Below, one piece after another: positions 1-8,820 of a stretch of DNA of 37,090 nt (its first letter is position 1; each line of letters starts with the position of its first letter). The stretch lies in NCBI GenBank assembly GCA_900315575.1, contig OMZR01000039.1, forward strand, positions 1 through 37,090. The letters run 5' to 3'. Made by a program: the position numbers and the translations under genes. The notes beneath the pieces are model-generated. The model was given only the letters and a program-made list of their open reading frames with translations, had not been told where the DNA came from and made no database searches. Source of the DNA: an uncultured Veillonellaceae bacterium. GTDB lineage: Bacteria > Bacillota > Negativicutes > Selenomonadales > Selenomonadaceae.

Positions 1-1
1 C

Positions 2-679
2 GAAGATGGCGAGTACCCGTTCCAATCATTCCTGCCGTCTGAGAACACCTTGACGGCCACGTACGGCTGCTCGCGCAACACCGTGCGCCGCGCCATCGCG
101 GGGCTCATCGAGCGCGGCTACGCGCAGGCCATCCGCGGCAAGGGCGTGCGCGTGCTCTACCGCAAGGGACAGCAGAGCTCGTTTTCCATCGGCGGCATCG
201 AGACGTTCAAGGAAAGCGCCGCCCGCAACCACCTGCACACGGAGACGCGCGTCGTGCGCTTCGAGATGATCGAGGCCGATGACGCGCTCGCCGCCCGCAC
301 GGGCTTCCGCACCGGCACGCCGCTCTGGCGCATCTGGCGGCTGCGCATCCTCGATGGCCGCGCGCTGATCCTCGACAAGAATCTCTTCCGCGCCGACCTC
401 GTGCCCGGACTCACGCGCGCCATCGCCGAAGACTCCATCTATGAGTACATCGAGCAGACGCTCCACCGCACGATCCAGACGAGCAAGCGCCGCATGACCG
501 TTGAGCATGCGACACGCGAAGACGCAAAATATCTCGACCTTGGCGACTACAACTGCCTCGCCATCATCGAAAGCCAGACGTTCGACGAAAACGGCAGCCA
601 GATCGAATGGACGCAGTCGCGCCACCATCCCGAACGCTTCGCGTTCGAAGACACGGCCACGCGCCATCCGCACGCATAA
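2..679 (+). CDS. GntR/HutC-family transcriptional regulator (5' partial)
   Basis: This is the C-terminal part of a transcriptional repressor; the reading frame is open to the left window edge, so the true start lies upstream. The first residues hold the end of a GntR winged helix (LPSENTLTATYGCSRNTVRR, then the wing IRGKGVRVLY). The rest matches a UTRA/HutC ligand-binding domain, with the typical segment RTGTPLWRIWRLRILDGRAL followed by the N-terminal side of the effector pocket. It lies 89 bases upstream of an oligo-1,6-glucosidase on the same strand, so it probably controls alpha-glucoside use (TreR-like), with a sugar phosphate as a likely effector. The family call is firm; the effector is inferred from the neighbour only. 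Confidence 0.85.
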   Translation, partial: EDGEYPFQSFLPSENTLTATYGCSRNTVRRAIAGLIERGYAQAIRGKGVRVLYRKGQQSSFSIGGIETFKESAARNHLHTETRVVRFEMIEADDALAARTGFRTGTPLWRIWRLRILDGRALILDKNLFRADLVPGLTRAIAEDSIYEYIEQTLHRTIQTSKRRMTVEHATREDAKYLDLGDYNCLAIIESQTFDENGSQIEWTQSRHHPERFAFEDTATRHPHA

Positions 680-704
680 TTGTTCCAAATTCCTTCTTTG
701 CTAC

Positions 705-733
705 TTGCCCGATGTTTCCTCGTGTTGTATCGT
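705..733 (+). promoter_or_regulatory. possible promoter of the alpha-glucosidase gene
   Basis: TTGCCC (705-710) and TATCGT (728-733) are separated by 17 bases in the short gap between the regulator and the glucosidase. Each hexamer matches only 4 of 6 consensus bases, so this is a weak sigma-A candidate. Readthrough from the regulator gene is equally possible. Confidence 0.3.
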
Positions 734-768
734 AGAAACAGCAAGAAAGCCAAAGGAGGAATTTTTCT

Positions 769-2448
769 ATGCCTGAAAAAGAACAACACGCATGGTGGAA
801 AGAAGCCGTGATTTATCAGATTTATCCGCGCAGCTTCATGGACGCGAACGGTGACGGCATCGGCGACCTCGCGGGCATCACGCAGCGCATCCCATATCTT
901 TCAAAGCTCGGCGTCGATGTCGTCTGGCTCTCGCCCGTCTACGCCTCGCCAAACGATGACAACGGCTACGACATCTCCGACTACCGCGCCATCATGAAGG
1001 ATTTCGGCACGATGGAGGATTTTGATACGCTGCTCGCGACCGCACACAAAGCCGGCATCAAGATCGTCATGGACCTCGTCGTCAACCACACGTCCGACGA
1101 ACATGCCTGGTTCATCGAGAGCCGCAAGTCGCGCACGAATCCCTATCGCGACTACTACATCTGGCGCGACGGCAAGGACGGCAAAGAGCCAAACAACTGG
1201 GAATCGTGCTTCTCGGGCCCGGCGTGGCAATATGACGAAGCAACTGGTCAGTATTACCTCCATCTCTTCTCGAAAAAACAGGTCGATCTCAACTGGGAGA
1301 ACCCAAAAGTCCGCGACGAGGTCTACGACCTCATGACATTCTGGTGCGACAAGGGCATCGACGGCTTCCGCATGGACGTCATCAGCATGATTTCGAAAGA
1401 CCAGCGCTTCCCTGACGGCCCCGTGAAACCCGACGGCTACGGCGATTTCTCCCCATACTGCATCAGCGGCCCGCGCGTCCATGAATTCCTGCAGGAAATG
1501 AACCAGCGCGTGCTCTCGAAATACGACCTGCTGACCGTCGGCGAAGCAGCCGGCGTCACGATTGATGAGGCGAAAAAATACGCGCGCAGCGACGGCAAAG
1601 AACTCGGCATGGTTTTCCAGTTCGAACACGTCGGCAGTGAGAACGGCAAAGGCAGCATCGTCGAAAAATGGACGACGGGCAAGCCGAAACTCCAGAACGT
1701 CCGCGCCATCCTCAACAAATGGCAGACCGAGCTCGAAGGCTGTGCCTGGAACTCGCTCTACTGGGACAACCACGACCAGCCAAGATGCGTCTCGATGTTC
1801 GGCAACGACGCGCCTGAATACCGCGTCCGCTCGGCCAAAATGCTCGCGACCTGCCTCCACATGATGAAGGGCACGCCCTATATCTATCAGGGCGAGGAAC
1901 TCGGCATGACGAATACGCACTGGGCAAGCATTGACGACTGCCGCGACGTCGAAGAAAAGAACGCCTGGCAGCAGTTTGTCATCGACCAGAAGCGCGTAAG
2001 CCCCGAGATCATGCTCGCCTGCTTTGACAACATGGCCCGCGACAACGCCCGCACGCCGATGCAATGGGACGCGAGCAAAAACGCAGGCTTCACGACCGGT
2101 ACGCCCTGGATTGCTGTCAACCCGAACTACACGGAAATCAATGCCGCCAGCGAAATCAATGACCCCGATTCCGTTTTCAACTATTATCGTAAACTCATCC
2201 AACTCCGCCACGAGCATGAAGTCATCGTCTACGGCAAATTCATCCCGCTGCTCGAAGACGATCCGAACATCTACGCCTACGCCCGCGAGCTCGATGGCAA
2301 AAAACTCCTCGTCGCCTGCAACTGGACAAAAGATGAAGCCCCCTGCACGCTCTTCGACGATACAAACGGCACGGAGCTCATCAGCAACTACAAAGAACAC
2401 AAAAAAGGCGCGCTCCAGCCGTATGAAGCGCGCGTCGTGCTACTTTGA
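769..2448 (+). CDS. malL: oligo-1,6-glucosidase / GH13 alpha-glucosidase
   Basis: A 559-residue GH13 enzyme, the usual length for MalL. It hydrolyses alpha-1,6 (isomaltose-type) linkages from the non-reducing end in the cytoplasm. The (beta/alpha)8 start WWKEAVIYQIYPRSF and region I DLVVNHTSDEHAWF are clear. The catalytic residues are visible: nucleophile D203 in GFRMDVIS, acid/base E259 in LLTVGEA, and transition-state D336 in NHDQPR. Val after the nucleophile (DV) is the residue associated with alpha-1,6 rather than alpha-1,4 specificity. Trehalose-6-phosphate hydrolase TreC is the main alternative, but the N-terminal region reads closer to MalL. The start follows a strong RBS (AAAGGAGGA). 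The stop overlaps the end of the convergent gene by 9 bases. Confidence 0.88.
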   Translation: MPEKEQHAWWKEAVIYQIYPRSFMDANGDGIGDLAGITQRIPYLSKLGVDVVWLSPVYASPNDDNGYDISDYRAIMKDFGTMEDFDTLLATAHKAGIKIVMDLVVNHTSDEHAWFIESRKSRTNPYRDYYIWRDGKDGKEPNNWESCFSGPAWQYDEATGQYYLHLFSKKQVDLNWENPKVRDEVYDLMTFWCDKGIDGFRMDVISMISKDQRFPDGPVKPDGYGDFSPYCISGPRVHEFLQEMNQRVLSKYDLLTVGEAAGVTIDEAKKYARSDGKELGMVFQFEHVGSENGKGSIVEKWTTGKPKLQNVRAILNKWQTELEGCAWNSLYWDNHDQPRCVSMFGNDAPEYRVRSAKMLATCLHMMKGTPYIYQGEELGMTNTHWASIDDCRDVEEKNAWQQFVIDQKRVSPEIMLACFDNMARDNARTPMQWDASKNAGFTTGTPWIAVNPNYTEINAASEINDPDSVFNYYRKLIQLRHEHEVIVYGKFIPLLEDDPNIYAYARELDGKKLLVACNWTKDEAPCTLFDDTNGTELISNYKEHKKGALQPYEARVVLL

Positions 2449-3933
2449 AACAATCCAACTGCCATATCTTCTTCCGCCATGACGTTCGATATTTCCTTTC
2501 TTCTGCAATATCAACATCAGTCGCTTGACGGTTCCATAGGACAGTCCAGACTGCTCTGCAATCTGAGAAAGCGTAAGGGTTCCATCCTTATCGACCACCT
2601 GCAAAATCTGTTGCATGTGCTTTTCATCTTCTGTAACAGCGTCATCTTCTCGACGCTGTTTTCTTTTATCTTCTCTTTCTTCTCCTTCTTCTTGTCTATT
2701 TCCCATCTTCTCTTTCTTCCCGTTTGGTCGAACTACCCCATTCACATCAAACGCAAATGGCTTCCGATAAAGGTTCATCCGTACCCATCCATCAAGATCA
2801 ATGAGTTCCGGCTCCCGCAGGCCGTATTCCTTGGCCTCTTGATAAATGCGCGGCATGCCGCTCCCCCATGCCTCTACGAGATGCAGATATGAAAACACCT
2901 CAGCAATCCCGCGATTCCAGATTTTCGAAACACCACGCTTCATCCGATCGAGCGTCAGATCGCGGTCGAGCTTGCGCGGCGTCGTGACTTCGAGGCGGTC
3001 ATCGTAAATTGCCACTTGGATTTTTCCGTCTTGGATATACGACCGATGGCAGACAGCATTCGCTATCATCTCACGAATGCTGAACAGCGGCAATTCATAA
3101 ACATTCTGCATTGCCATCCCATGGAGCCGCCCGCCGACATTGATATGCTCGAGGACAAAATCGCGCGCCTCCTCGACCTGCTCATCAATCGGCCCCTTGA
3201 TATCGCGCTTCGTCACAAAAATACTGCGCGTCGTCCCACGAAAGACCGCGCACTGAATCCACGCATCTGGGCATTCGTCCAAACGACCATCCAGCAGCTG
3301 ATAACCGATGGAGGCATACGTCTTTCCATCCTCCTCATGAATCAGTTTCCATGCCATGAGCTGACTGCGTCCAATCCGCTTCACATCAGCCTTCGATGCA
3401 TCCGATGAAACATTCTCCAACGCATGACGGTACAACCGGTTGCAGAATGCATCGATCTCATCTTCTGAAAGTTCCCGTTTCGTCTTCCGCTGATCGTAAC
3501 TGAATCCCTCACCGTCCTGAATCATCTCGCGCACGAACGAAAGTCCGCATTGACGCGTCGTCGCGGCAACACGAATATAGACGCCATCCACCTGCCCCTG
3601 GCTCCGGATGAAATATGGCCGATCCATGCCCGCAGAAATCTCGACAATGATGATATTCTTGCCGTCGATCATCTGCGTCGTCACGCGCGGATAGATTTTC
3701 GGCTCGCAGCTGTCCACGATCGCATTCGTGATGGCATCAATCTTTTGAAAAATCTCCGCCCCATCAAAGCCGACAATCTCTACAGGAGCATCGCTGACGC
3801 CAAACACGATGCACCCGCCATTTCCATTAGCGAAAGCAACGACCGTCTTCATCCACGAAATCGTCTTGGGCGACACGTCGACCTTGAATTCCAGCGACTC
3901 CGATTCACCTGCAAAGATTTCTTCCTTCGTCAT
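2440..3933 (-). CDS. AlbA_2-domain ATP-binding transcriptional regulator
   Basis: About 497 residues. The N-terminus (roughly 5-130) is an AlbA_2/Schlafen-type nucleic-acid-binding domain with ESESLEFK and VVAFANGNGGCIVFGV. The middle (roughly 270-400) has the HATPase_c_4-like features IREMIANAVCHRSY and VEAWGSGMPRI. A charged Glu/Arg/Lys linker follows, then a C-terminal winged helix (LSQIAEQSGLSYGTVKRLM). Proteins of this architecture are common, often near mobile or defence genes, and mostly uncharacterised; a regulatory role is inferred. I chose ATG at 3933 because GAAGGGG lies 8 bases upstream; an in-frame ATG at 3960 lacks such a site. The gene ends convergently inside malL, so neither has room for its own terminator. 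Confidence 0.8.
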   Translation of the reverse strand: MTKEEIFAGESESLEFKVDVSPKTISWMKTVVAFANGNGGCIVFGVSDAPVEIVGFDGAEIFQKIDAITNAIVDSCEPKIYPRVTTQMIDGKNIIIVEISAGMDRPYFIRSQGQVDGVYIRVAATTRQCGLSFVREMIQDGEGFSYDQRKTKRELSEDEIDAFCNRLYRHALENVSSDASKADVKRIGRSQLMAWKLIHEEDGKTYASIGYQLLDGRLDECPDAWIQCAVFRGTTRSIFVTKRDIKGPIDEQVEEARDFVLEHINVGGRLHGMAMQNVYELPLFSIREMIANAVCHRSYIQDGKIQVAIYDDRLEVTTPRKLDRDLTLDRMKRGVSKIWNRGIAEVFSYLHLVEAWGSGMPRIYQEAKEYGLREPELIDLDGWVRMNLYRKPFAFDVNGVVRPNGKKEKMGNRQEEGEEREDKRKQRREDDAVTEDEKHMQQILQVVDKDGTLTLSQIAEQSGLSYGTVKRLMLILQKKGNIERHGGRRYGSWIVSK

Positions 3934-3961
3934 GTCGTCAGCCCCTTCGCAAATTAGCAAA

Positions 3962-3997
3962 AGAAGCCGCCGCGTTCTAATCCGCGACGGCTTCTAC
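3962..3997 (-). terminator. intrinsic terminator of the tRNA operon
   Basis: Inverted repeat with arms at 3962-3974 and 3983-3995 (AGAAGCCG/CGGCTTCT and CGCG/CGCG, with one C-A mismatch). On the minus strand a short T run follows. It lies just past the 3' end of the tRNA-Val gene. Confidence 0.6.
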
Positions 3998-4005
3998 TTT
4001 TCTCA

Positions 4006-4081
4006 TGGTGGGCGATAACAGGATCGAACTGCTGACATCTTGCTTGTAAGGCAAGCGCTCTCCCATCTGAGCTAATCGCCC
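4006..4081 (-). tRNA. tRNA-Val (anticodon TAC)
   Basis: The 76-base cloverleaf is complete with an encoded CCA. Acceptor arms are GGGCGAT/ATCGCCC. The anticodon stem CTTGC/GCAAG encloses the loop CTTACAA, giving anticodon TAC. The T-loop reads TTCGATC. Confidence 0.95.
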
Positions 4082-4082
4082 A

Positions 4083-4157
4083 TGGTGACGCCAATGGGAT
4101 TCGAACCCATGAACCCGCCGTGAAAGGGCGGTGTCTTAACCGCTTGACGATGGCGCC
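4083..4157 (-). tRNA. tRNA-Glu (anticodon TTC)
   Basis: 75 bases with encoded CCA. Acceptor arms are GGCGCCA/TGGCGTC. The anticodon stem CCGCC/GGCGG encloses the loop CTTTCAC, giving anticodon TTC. The T-arm contains GTTCGAATC. It is one base from tRNA-Val, so the two are co-transcribed. Confidence 0.95.
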
Positions 4158-4159
4158 AT

Positions 4160-4235
4160 TGGCTCCCCGAGCAGGATTCGAACCTGCGACAGCCTGATTA
4201 ACAGTCAGGTGCTCTACCGGCTGAGCTATCGGGGA
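4160..4235 (-). tRNA. tRNA-Asn (anticodon GTT)
   Basis: 76 bases with encoded CCA and a G discriminator base. Acceptor arms are TCCCCGA/TCGGGGA. The anticodon stem CCTGA/TCAGG encloses CTGTTAA, giving anticodon GTT. It is first in the minus-strand order Asn-Glu-Val. Confidence 0.95.
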
Positions 4236-4265
4236 ATCAGGTCGGCCTTTTTGCCGACGAAAGAT

Positions 4266-4294
4266 ATTATACGGTATCTTTCGCGAGATTGCAA
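4266..4294 (-). promoter_or_regulatory. strong sigma-A promoter of the tRNA operon
   Basis: On the minus strand, TTGCAA (4289-4294) and a perfect TATAAT (4266-4271) are 17 bases apart. A 9-base inverted repeat (CGAAAGATA at 4258-4266, TATCTTTCG at 4275-4283) spans the -10 region. Between the promoter and tRNA-Asn there is a GTCGGC/GCCGAC hairpin. Confidence 0.8.
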
Positions 4295-4327
4295 GCACTT
4301 TTTTCGATCACGCTTTCACTTTCTTGT

Positions 4328-5263
4328 TCACGCTTCGATTTCTTGCGCCCAATACGCGCCGATCTTTGCAATCATCTGCAGTGCGTCCATCCGCAATGCC
4401 TCGGGAAACGCTGTCAGCACGGGCGCTGTCTCGAAATTCAGCGTCCCGTCAAAGTGAATTGCCCGCAGGCCGCGCAGCATGCCCGGCCAGTCCGTTGACG
4501 ACGTATTCTCGCGCGTCTTGGCGAATGTATATGGAATCTGGTGCAGGTCGCGCAAGCCGTCGTTGTCGTGAAGATGGAGCACTTTGAGGCGCGGGCCGAG
4601 CGTCTTGATGAAATCTTCAAAATCAATGCCAACGAGGTTCGCATGACCAGAATCAAAGCAGAAGCCGAGCACTTCGGCGCCGTATTTCTCATTCATGCGG
4701 TCGATGCGCTCCGCTGCCTTGCGCGCATCGCAGCACGGCCCCTCGACGAGATGGCCGCCGAGGCCATCGTAAAGGTTCTCGATGCACATCGTCACGCCAC
4801 ATTCGATGGCCAGCGGCGCCATATCGTCGAGGAAGGCTTCCGTCTGCTCCCATTCCGCCTCTTCCGAGCCCAGATACTGCCGGAGCTTGAAGCCATGCAC
4901 GACGATATTGTGGCAGCCGAAGAACTGTGCGATGCGCAAGCTCTTTGGCGCGACCTCATCAAAAAGATAGCGGTTCACCTTCGACGAGGCCTGCGGCACA
5001 TAGATCGGATACGGCATGTGCATCTGATGGATGCGCACGCCCGCTGCCTCTGCCGCCTGCTTCTGCGGCAGGAAGAACGCTTCGAGCTCTTCCATGCTCT
5101 GGCTGAAGAACGTATTGAGCTGTTCCTTGTAGATGTCGAGGTTCAGCAGGTACTGGTTCAATGAAAAATCCGCGCACGAAAAGCCTGCTGCACGCATGCA
5201 CTGGAAGCCTTTTTCCGGATGCTCATCCGTCACAATGTTCTTGGTCTGTACGCTCAGTTCCAT
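4328..5263 (-). CDS. sugar phosphate isomerase/epimerase-like TIM-barrel protein
   Basis: About 311 residues, xylose-isomerase-like TIM barrel (AP_endonuc_2 superfamily). Visible features are the strand ends HQMHMPYPIYV and IVVHGFKL, the acidic metal-ligand segment MCIENLYDGLGG, FCFDSGHANLVG, and LHLHDNDGLRDLH, which is the usual E/D/H metal-site pattern. Substrate is unknown. It is the last gene of a minus-strand operon, starting 4 bases after the stop of the preceding TIM-barrel gene. I chose ATG at 5263 (MELSVQTKN) because AGAAGGGGTGA precedes it; a further 42 residues of open frame upstream lie inside the neighbouring gene. Its metal-site residues look more intact than those of its neighbour. 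Confidence 0.8.
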   Translation of the reverse strand: MELSVQTKNIVTDEHPEKGFQCMRAAGFSCADFSLNQYLLNLDIYKEQLNTFFSQSMEELEAFFLPQKQAAEAAGVRIHQMHMPYPIYVPQASSKVNRYLFDEVAPKSLRIAQFFGCHNIVVHGFKLRQYLGSEEAEWEQTEAFLDDMAPLAIECGVTMCIENLYDGLGGHLVEGPCCDARKAAERIDRMNEKYGAEVLGFCFDSGHANLVGIDFEDFIKTLGPRLKVLHLHDNDGLRDLHQIPYTFAKTRENTSSTDWPGMLRGLRAIHFDGTLNFETAPVLTAFPEALRMDALQMIAKIGAYWAQEIEA

Positions 5264-5267
5264 GCGC

Positions 5268-6497
5268 TCACCCCTTCTTCCCGATCTTCTCAAGCACAAC
5301 TTTCGGCGGGCACTCATCATTGAAATACGCCACAGGATTCGGCAGTCCCATGTCACGAAGCTGCGTTTCGATCTCACGGTAGTAGACATTGCAGATGAAG
5401 ATCGCGCAGTCCTCCGGCAGCTTCCGCAACTCCTCCGGCGATTTCACGGGCAGGCCGTCAACCTCCGTGCCCCAGGTCGCAGGATTGTTGTCGCAGGTGA
5501 AGAGCGGAGGATATTTTTCACCATAATTCAGGAGATAGTTGCGGCACATGCGGCCCGCACCGAAGAGCACACGCTGCGGATACTTCGCCATCTCCCGTTC
5601 CATGCCGATCTGCCATGCGAGATAGTCTGCCGTCTTTTTCGCAAGCTGCAGGAGTGTCGGGCGCAGGAGCGGGGGGCAGGCGCTCGCCGTATCGCGCAAC
5701 GCCAGCACGAGCATGCCATCGAAGCCCGTGGCGCGCAGGCCGCGGATCACGCCGAGCCAGTCCGTCTGATACTGTCCTTCTTCCGCGAGCGTGTATGGCA
5801 GGAGCTGTTTCCGCCCGTTGCCATCCGTATCGGTCAGCAGCACAGCCTGCAGGCGCGACCCGGTCTCACGGATGAAATCAAACATGTCCTGGCCGCAGGC
5901 GCCTGCCGCCTGCATGTCGAGACAGCAGCCAAAGCGCCCTCCGCCGGCAGATGCATTGAGCGCATCCACAGCCTCCCGCATCGCGCGGCCATCCGAAAGG
6001 AATCCGCGCAGGAAATGGCCGCTGAGATAGCGCACTGCCGGCGTGAGCAGAATCGTCATGCCGACCTTTTCGGCCGCCTCCGCCAGCCGCAGGTAATACG
6101 CGCGATTCACGGAAGCGATTTCCGTCCGCTCGATGCCATAGGTCATCGGTGGCACGATGATGGCCTGGCAGCCATGTGCCGCCGCCGTATCGATGGCGCG
6201 CAGCGTCATCTGCTCGAGGCGCGCGCGCAACGCTTCCGGCACATTCTCCTCCCCTTTGAACTTCTGCCCCAGACGGATTTTGGGCGCATGAGCGACTGGC
6301 ATCGTCCCCCCGCCAGCCGCATCAAGAAAGGCTTTCATGCCCGGCATCGGTCGCACACCAGTTCGATGTTTGACCGGCGTTTCCCCGATCGAGAAATCGA
6401 GCATCACATTCTGGAAGCCTGCTGCTACAAGGTCGCACAGCCCCTGCTTCGGAAACTCTGCGCTCACGATGCCCATCGGCGCACAAACGACTTTCAT
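5268..6497 (-). CDS. TIM-barrel protein fused to a Rossmann-like DNN domain
   Basis: About 409 residues in two parts. Residues 1 to roughly 300 form a xylose-isomerase-like TIM barrel (TPAVRYLSGHF, CCLDMQAAGACGQDMFDFI, LLTDTDGNG). Some canonical metal ligands are replaced (LLTDTD where the neighbour has LHLHDND), so activity may be altered or lost. Residues from roughly 305 onward (VLFGAGRMCRNYL, FTCDNNPATWG, VKSPEELRKLP) are a Rossmann-like module also present in the middle of the upstream fusion protein. ATG at 6497 is preferred over 6503 because GGAGG is 7 bases upstream of the former and only 1 base from the latter. Function is not known; the context suggests nucleotide-activated polyol or sugar metabolism for a surface polymer. 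Confidence 0.72.
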   Translation of the reverse strand: MKVVCAPMGIVSAEFPKQGLCDLVAAGFQNVMLDFSIGETPVKHRTGVRPMPGMKAFLDAAGGGTMPVAHAPKIRLGQKFKGEENVPEALRARLEQMTLRAIDTAAAHGCQAIIVPPMTYGIERTEIASVNRAYYLRLAEAAEKVGMTILLTPAVRYLSGHFLRGFLSDGRAMREAVDALNASAGGGRFGCCLDMQAAGACGQDMFDFIRETGSRLQAVLLTDTDGNGRKQLLPYTLAEEGQYQTDWLGVIRGLRATGFDGMLVLALRDTASACPPLLRPTLLQLAKKTADYLAWQIGMEREMAKYPQRVLFGAGRMCRNYLLNYGEKYPPLFTCDNNPATWGTEVDGLPVKSPEELRKLPEDCAIFICNVYYREIETQLRDMGLPNPVAYFNDECPPKVVLEKIGKKG

Positions 6498-6510
6498 CCT
6501 CATCCCTCCA

Positions 6511-8781
6511 TCACAAAAGCTTCTTCTTGATCAGCGACTTGATCCGCGTCGACGACGTGGACTGCGTGTAGGGGAAAAATGCCAGATCTGCGCCATTGCG
6601 CTTCAGGAACTCCTTGTCCGTCAGCCAGCCCGCATTTTCCTGATAATCGCTCCCCGTGAACATCACATCGAAATGGAAGAGGTGCCAGGCATCGCGGATG
6701 CCCGCGAAATCGACGGGCAGAATCTCGGCCTGATCGACATAGCGGCAGGCGCGCACGATCTCCACGCGCTCCTCCTCGGGGATGAAAGGCTCGACTTTCT
6801 TGTACTTCGTCACTCCCTCATCCGATACGACGCCGACGATCAGGTAGTCGCACTGCGCTTTCGCCCGCCGCAGCAGGTTCAGATGTCCCTGGTGAAACAA
6901 ATCAAACACGCCTGCAACATATCCGATATGATACTTTTTCGCTGAGGCTTCCTCTCCCTTCTCCACTTTCGGCGTCTCTTTTGCACCCCCCGCCTGCACA
7001 ATGGCCTTGGCAGATGGATAATCCCGCGCAGGGTCAAAGCATGCATAATCCAGAATCCCCATCGCTTCCAGCTGATGCACAATGCCGAGATACCCCTTCA
7101 CGCAGATGATAACACGGAATGAATCCTTTGGAAGCCCCCGCAGAATCTCAGGCGATTCAACGACGGTGCCGCAGAGCTCCCCACCCTGCCGCTTTGGATT
7201 GTTGTCCACGATGTGCGCAACGGGATAGCGCCCTGCATAGCCATTCATGAAGCGTTTTGCATAGAGGCCCGAGCCGAAAACGACAAGCTCTTTCTCTTCA
7301 AGTCCCGCAAAGATATCGACGAAGAGCGACTGATAACGCTGCTCTGGATACGCGCAGCGCAGGCGGTTCATCTCGACGAGGGCCATGTCACGTTCATGTG
7401 CCGAACGAACAGGCACCATCTCGGCCACCTGCCGCATCTTCGTCCAGAAATCATTCCAGACCTTCCGCAGCTTATCCGCCTGTTCTTCCAGTTGATAGCG
7501 TTCAAGGAGCTCTTCCTGTTTCAGGATGTGATGCTCCTGCAGGATGCTGCCGAAAAAGTCCACCATCCGGATCACCATTACATCAGCCGGGCAATTTTCC
7601 ATCATGAATTCCTGATCGAAAAAGACGAAATCCCCGTCCACTGCAAATGCATTGATCGGCACGAGATCAAGATAGCCATGCGCCAGTACGACGCCATGGC
7701 CATGACCGTCGCCCTCCGACACATGATCCGAGGAAGCAAGAATGCAGTCGCGGAAATGGTCGAGCGCTGCAAGCGCGGCGGCACGATCTCCCGTCTTTGC
7801 GATCTCCTCTAACCAGACCTGTGCCGTCGGCGCATCGACGAATGGCATCTCATATACATCGCCTGAAACGCGATCTTCGATTGCCTTGACCCCATGCGCA
7901 CGGAGGTCCTGATGATGCGTTGCGATTTCCTGCAGGCGCGTCTTCCCCTCTGGGTACGCCGCCCGCTTCTCCACGCGCTCAGCCCTGCCGTCCGAGTCAC
8001 CATGAATCACGGTCAGAAGCGCATCCTCTGGCCGACGATCAAGCGACGACGTCACATGCAGCACATCGGAAAACTTTCCATCCAGCGGGCACTCGATGAA
8101 ATAGGCATTTGCCGTCGCATGGAACATGCCTTCTTCAATAAGAGGCTGATAAAACCTCTCCTCTGCCAAAAATACATGCTCCGGTCGATGATACGTTGGA
8201 AAGAGTCGATCCGTCAACGACTCGTTTGGCAAAAAGCCCTCTGCATACATCATCATCGGATGTTCGAGATCCGTCAGCACTGAATAAAACTTTTGCGTGG
8301 AAAAACCTGCGTCTGTCAGCATCCGGCGGATCTCCGCGCGGCTGTACGTCCTGCCATAGAAGCCATCCGCCGGCGTCTTGTACACCTGCTTGTAATCGTC
8401 AAGCCCGTCAAACGAACGATTCGTATAGATGTCCGCATCGCCGCAGAAATAGCGGAGGCCGAGACGGTTGTTCATGCCGAGCAGCAGCCGTCCATGCGGC
8501 GCAAGAAGCTTGCGGCACGCCAAAAGCAGCGCCTCCGGATCGCGCACCCGCTCCGGCTCCGCCACCATCAAAACCGCATCAAAAGGCCCGGCGACCGCTT
8601 CTTTCAGCACCTCATCGCTCGATGCTTCCACAACCGACACATCGCGGCTCTGCAGCATCTCCGCCATCCCGGCCGCCGCGCCGACAACCAGAGCGCGCTC
8701 CCCCGTCGAGAATTTCTCCCACGCTATGAGCCCCTGCGCCATGTGGTCGACAAAAATCTGTTCATCCTTGCTCAGCTTCAT
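6511..8781 (-). CDS. methyltransferase / Rossmann / cytidylyltransferase fusion protein
   Basis: 756 residues with several modules. The N-terminus (about 1-190) looks like a class I SAM-dependent methyltransferase (ALVVGAAAGMAEML, LLAPHGRLLLGMNN). Residues about 280-480 are a less familiar region containing LDLVPINAF and FFDQEF. Residues about 500-600 are a Rossmann-like module (LVVFGSGLYAKRF, HIVDNNPKRQGG, VESPEILRGLP). The C-terminus (about 615-756) is a TagD-like cytidylyl/nucleotidyltransferase: GVFDLFHQGH at 624-633, TGSDYQ near 709, and STSSTRIK near 741, corresponding to the HxGH and SSTxI-type signatures. The likely chemistry of the last domain is activation of a polyol or glycerol phosphate with CTP. 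First gene of a three-gene operon; TAGGAA precedes the ATG. The product of the pathway is not identifiable. Confidence 0.78.
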   Translation of the reverse strand: MKLSKDEQIFVDHMAQGLIAWEKFSTGERALVVGAAAGMAEMLQSRDVSVVEASSDEVLKEAVAGPFDAVLMVAEPERVRDPEALLLACRKLLAPHGRLLLGMNNRLGLRYFCGDADIYTNRSFDGLDDYKQVYKTPADGFYGRTYSRAEIRRMLTDAGFSTQKFYSVLTDLEHPMMMYAEGFLPNESLTDRLFPTYHRPEHVFLAEERFYQPLIEEGMFHATANAYFIECPLDGKFSDVLHVTSSLDRRPEDALLTVIHGDSDGRAERVEKRAAYPEGKTRLQEIATHHQDLRAHGVKAIEDRVSGDVYEMPFVDAPTAQVWLEEIAKTGDRAAALAALDHFRDCILASSDHVSEGDGHGHGVVLAHGYLDLVPINAFAVDGDFVFFDQEFMMENCPADVMVIRMVDFFGSILQEHHILKQEELLERYQLEEQADKLRKVWNDFWTKMRQVAEMVPVRSAHERDMALVEMNRLRCAYPEQRYQSLFVDIFAGLEEKELVVFGSGLYAKRFMNGYAGRYPVAHIVDNNPKRQGGELCGTVVESPEILRGLPKDSFRVIICVKGYLGIVHQLEAMGILDYACFDPARDYPSAKAIVQAGGAKETPKVEKGEEASAKKYHIGYVAGVFDLFHQGHLNLLRRAKAQCDYLIVGVVSDEGVTKYKKVEPFIPEEERVEIVRACRYVDQAEILPVDFAGIRDAWHLFHFDVMFTGSDYQENAGWLTDKEFLKRNGADLAFFPYTQSTSSTRIKSLIKKKLL

Positions 8782-8820
8782 ACGATTCCTACGCTGCCTT
8801 TCCTTTTTTCTCTATCCTAC

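Noticed and set aside
901..2400. 499-codon minus-strand open frame under malL
   Set aside because: Antisense shadow caused by GC-rich codon bias; no domain, no ribosome binding site, while malL is unmistakable.
4296..4330. Terminator of the TIM-barrel operon
   Set aside because: Only direct repeats of CACGCTT were seen after the stop at 4328, no convincing GC stem with a T run on the minus strand.
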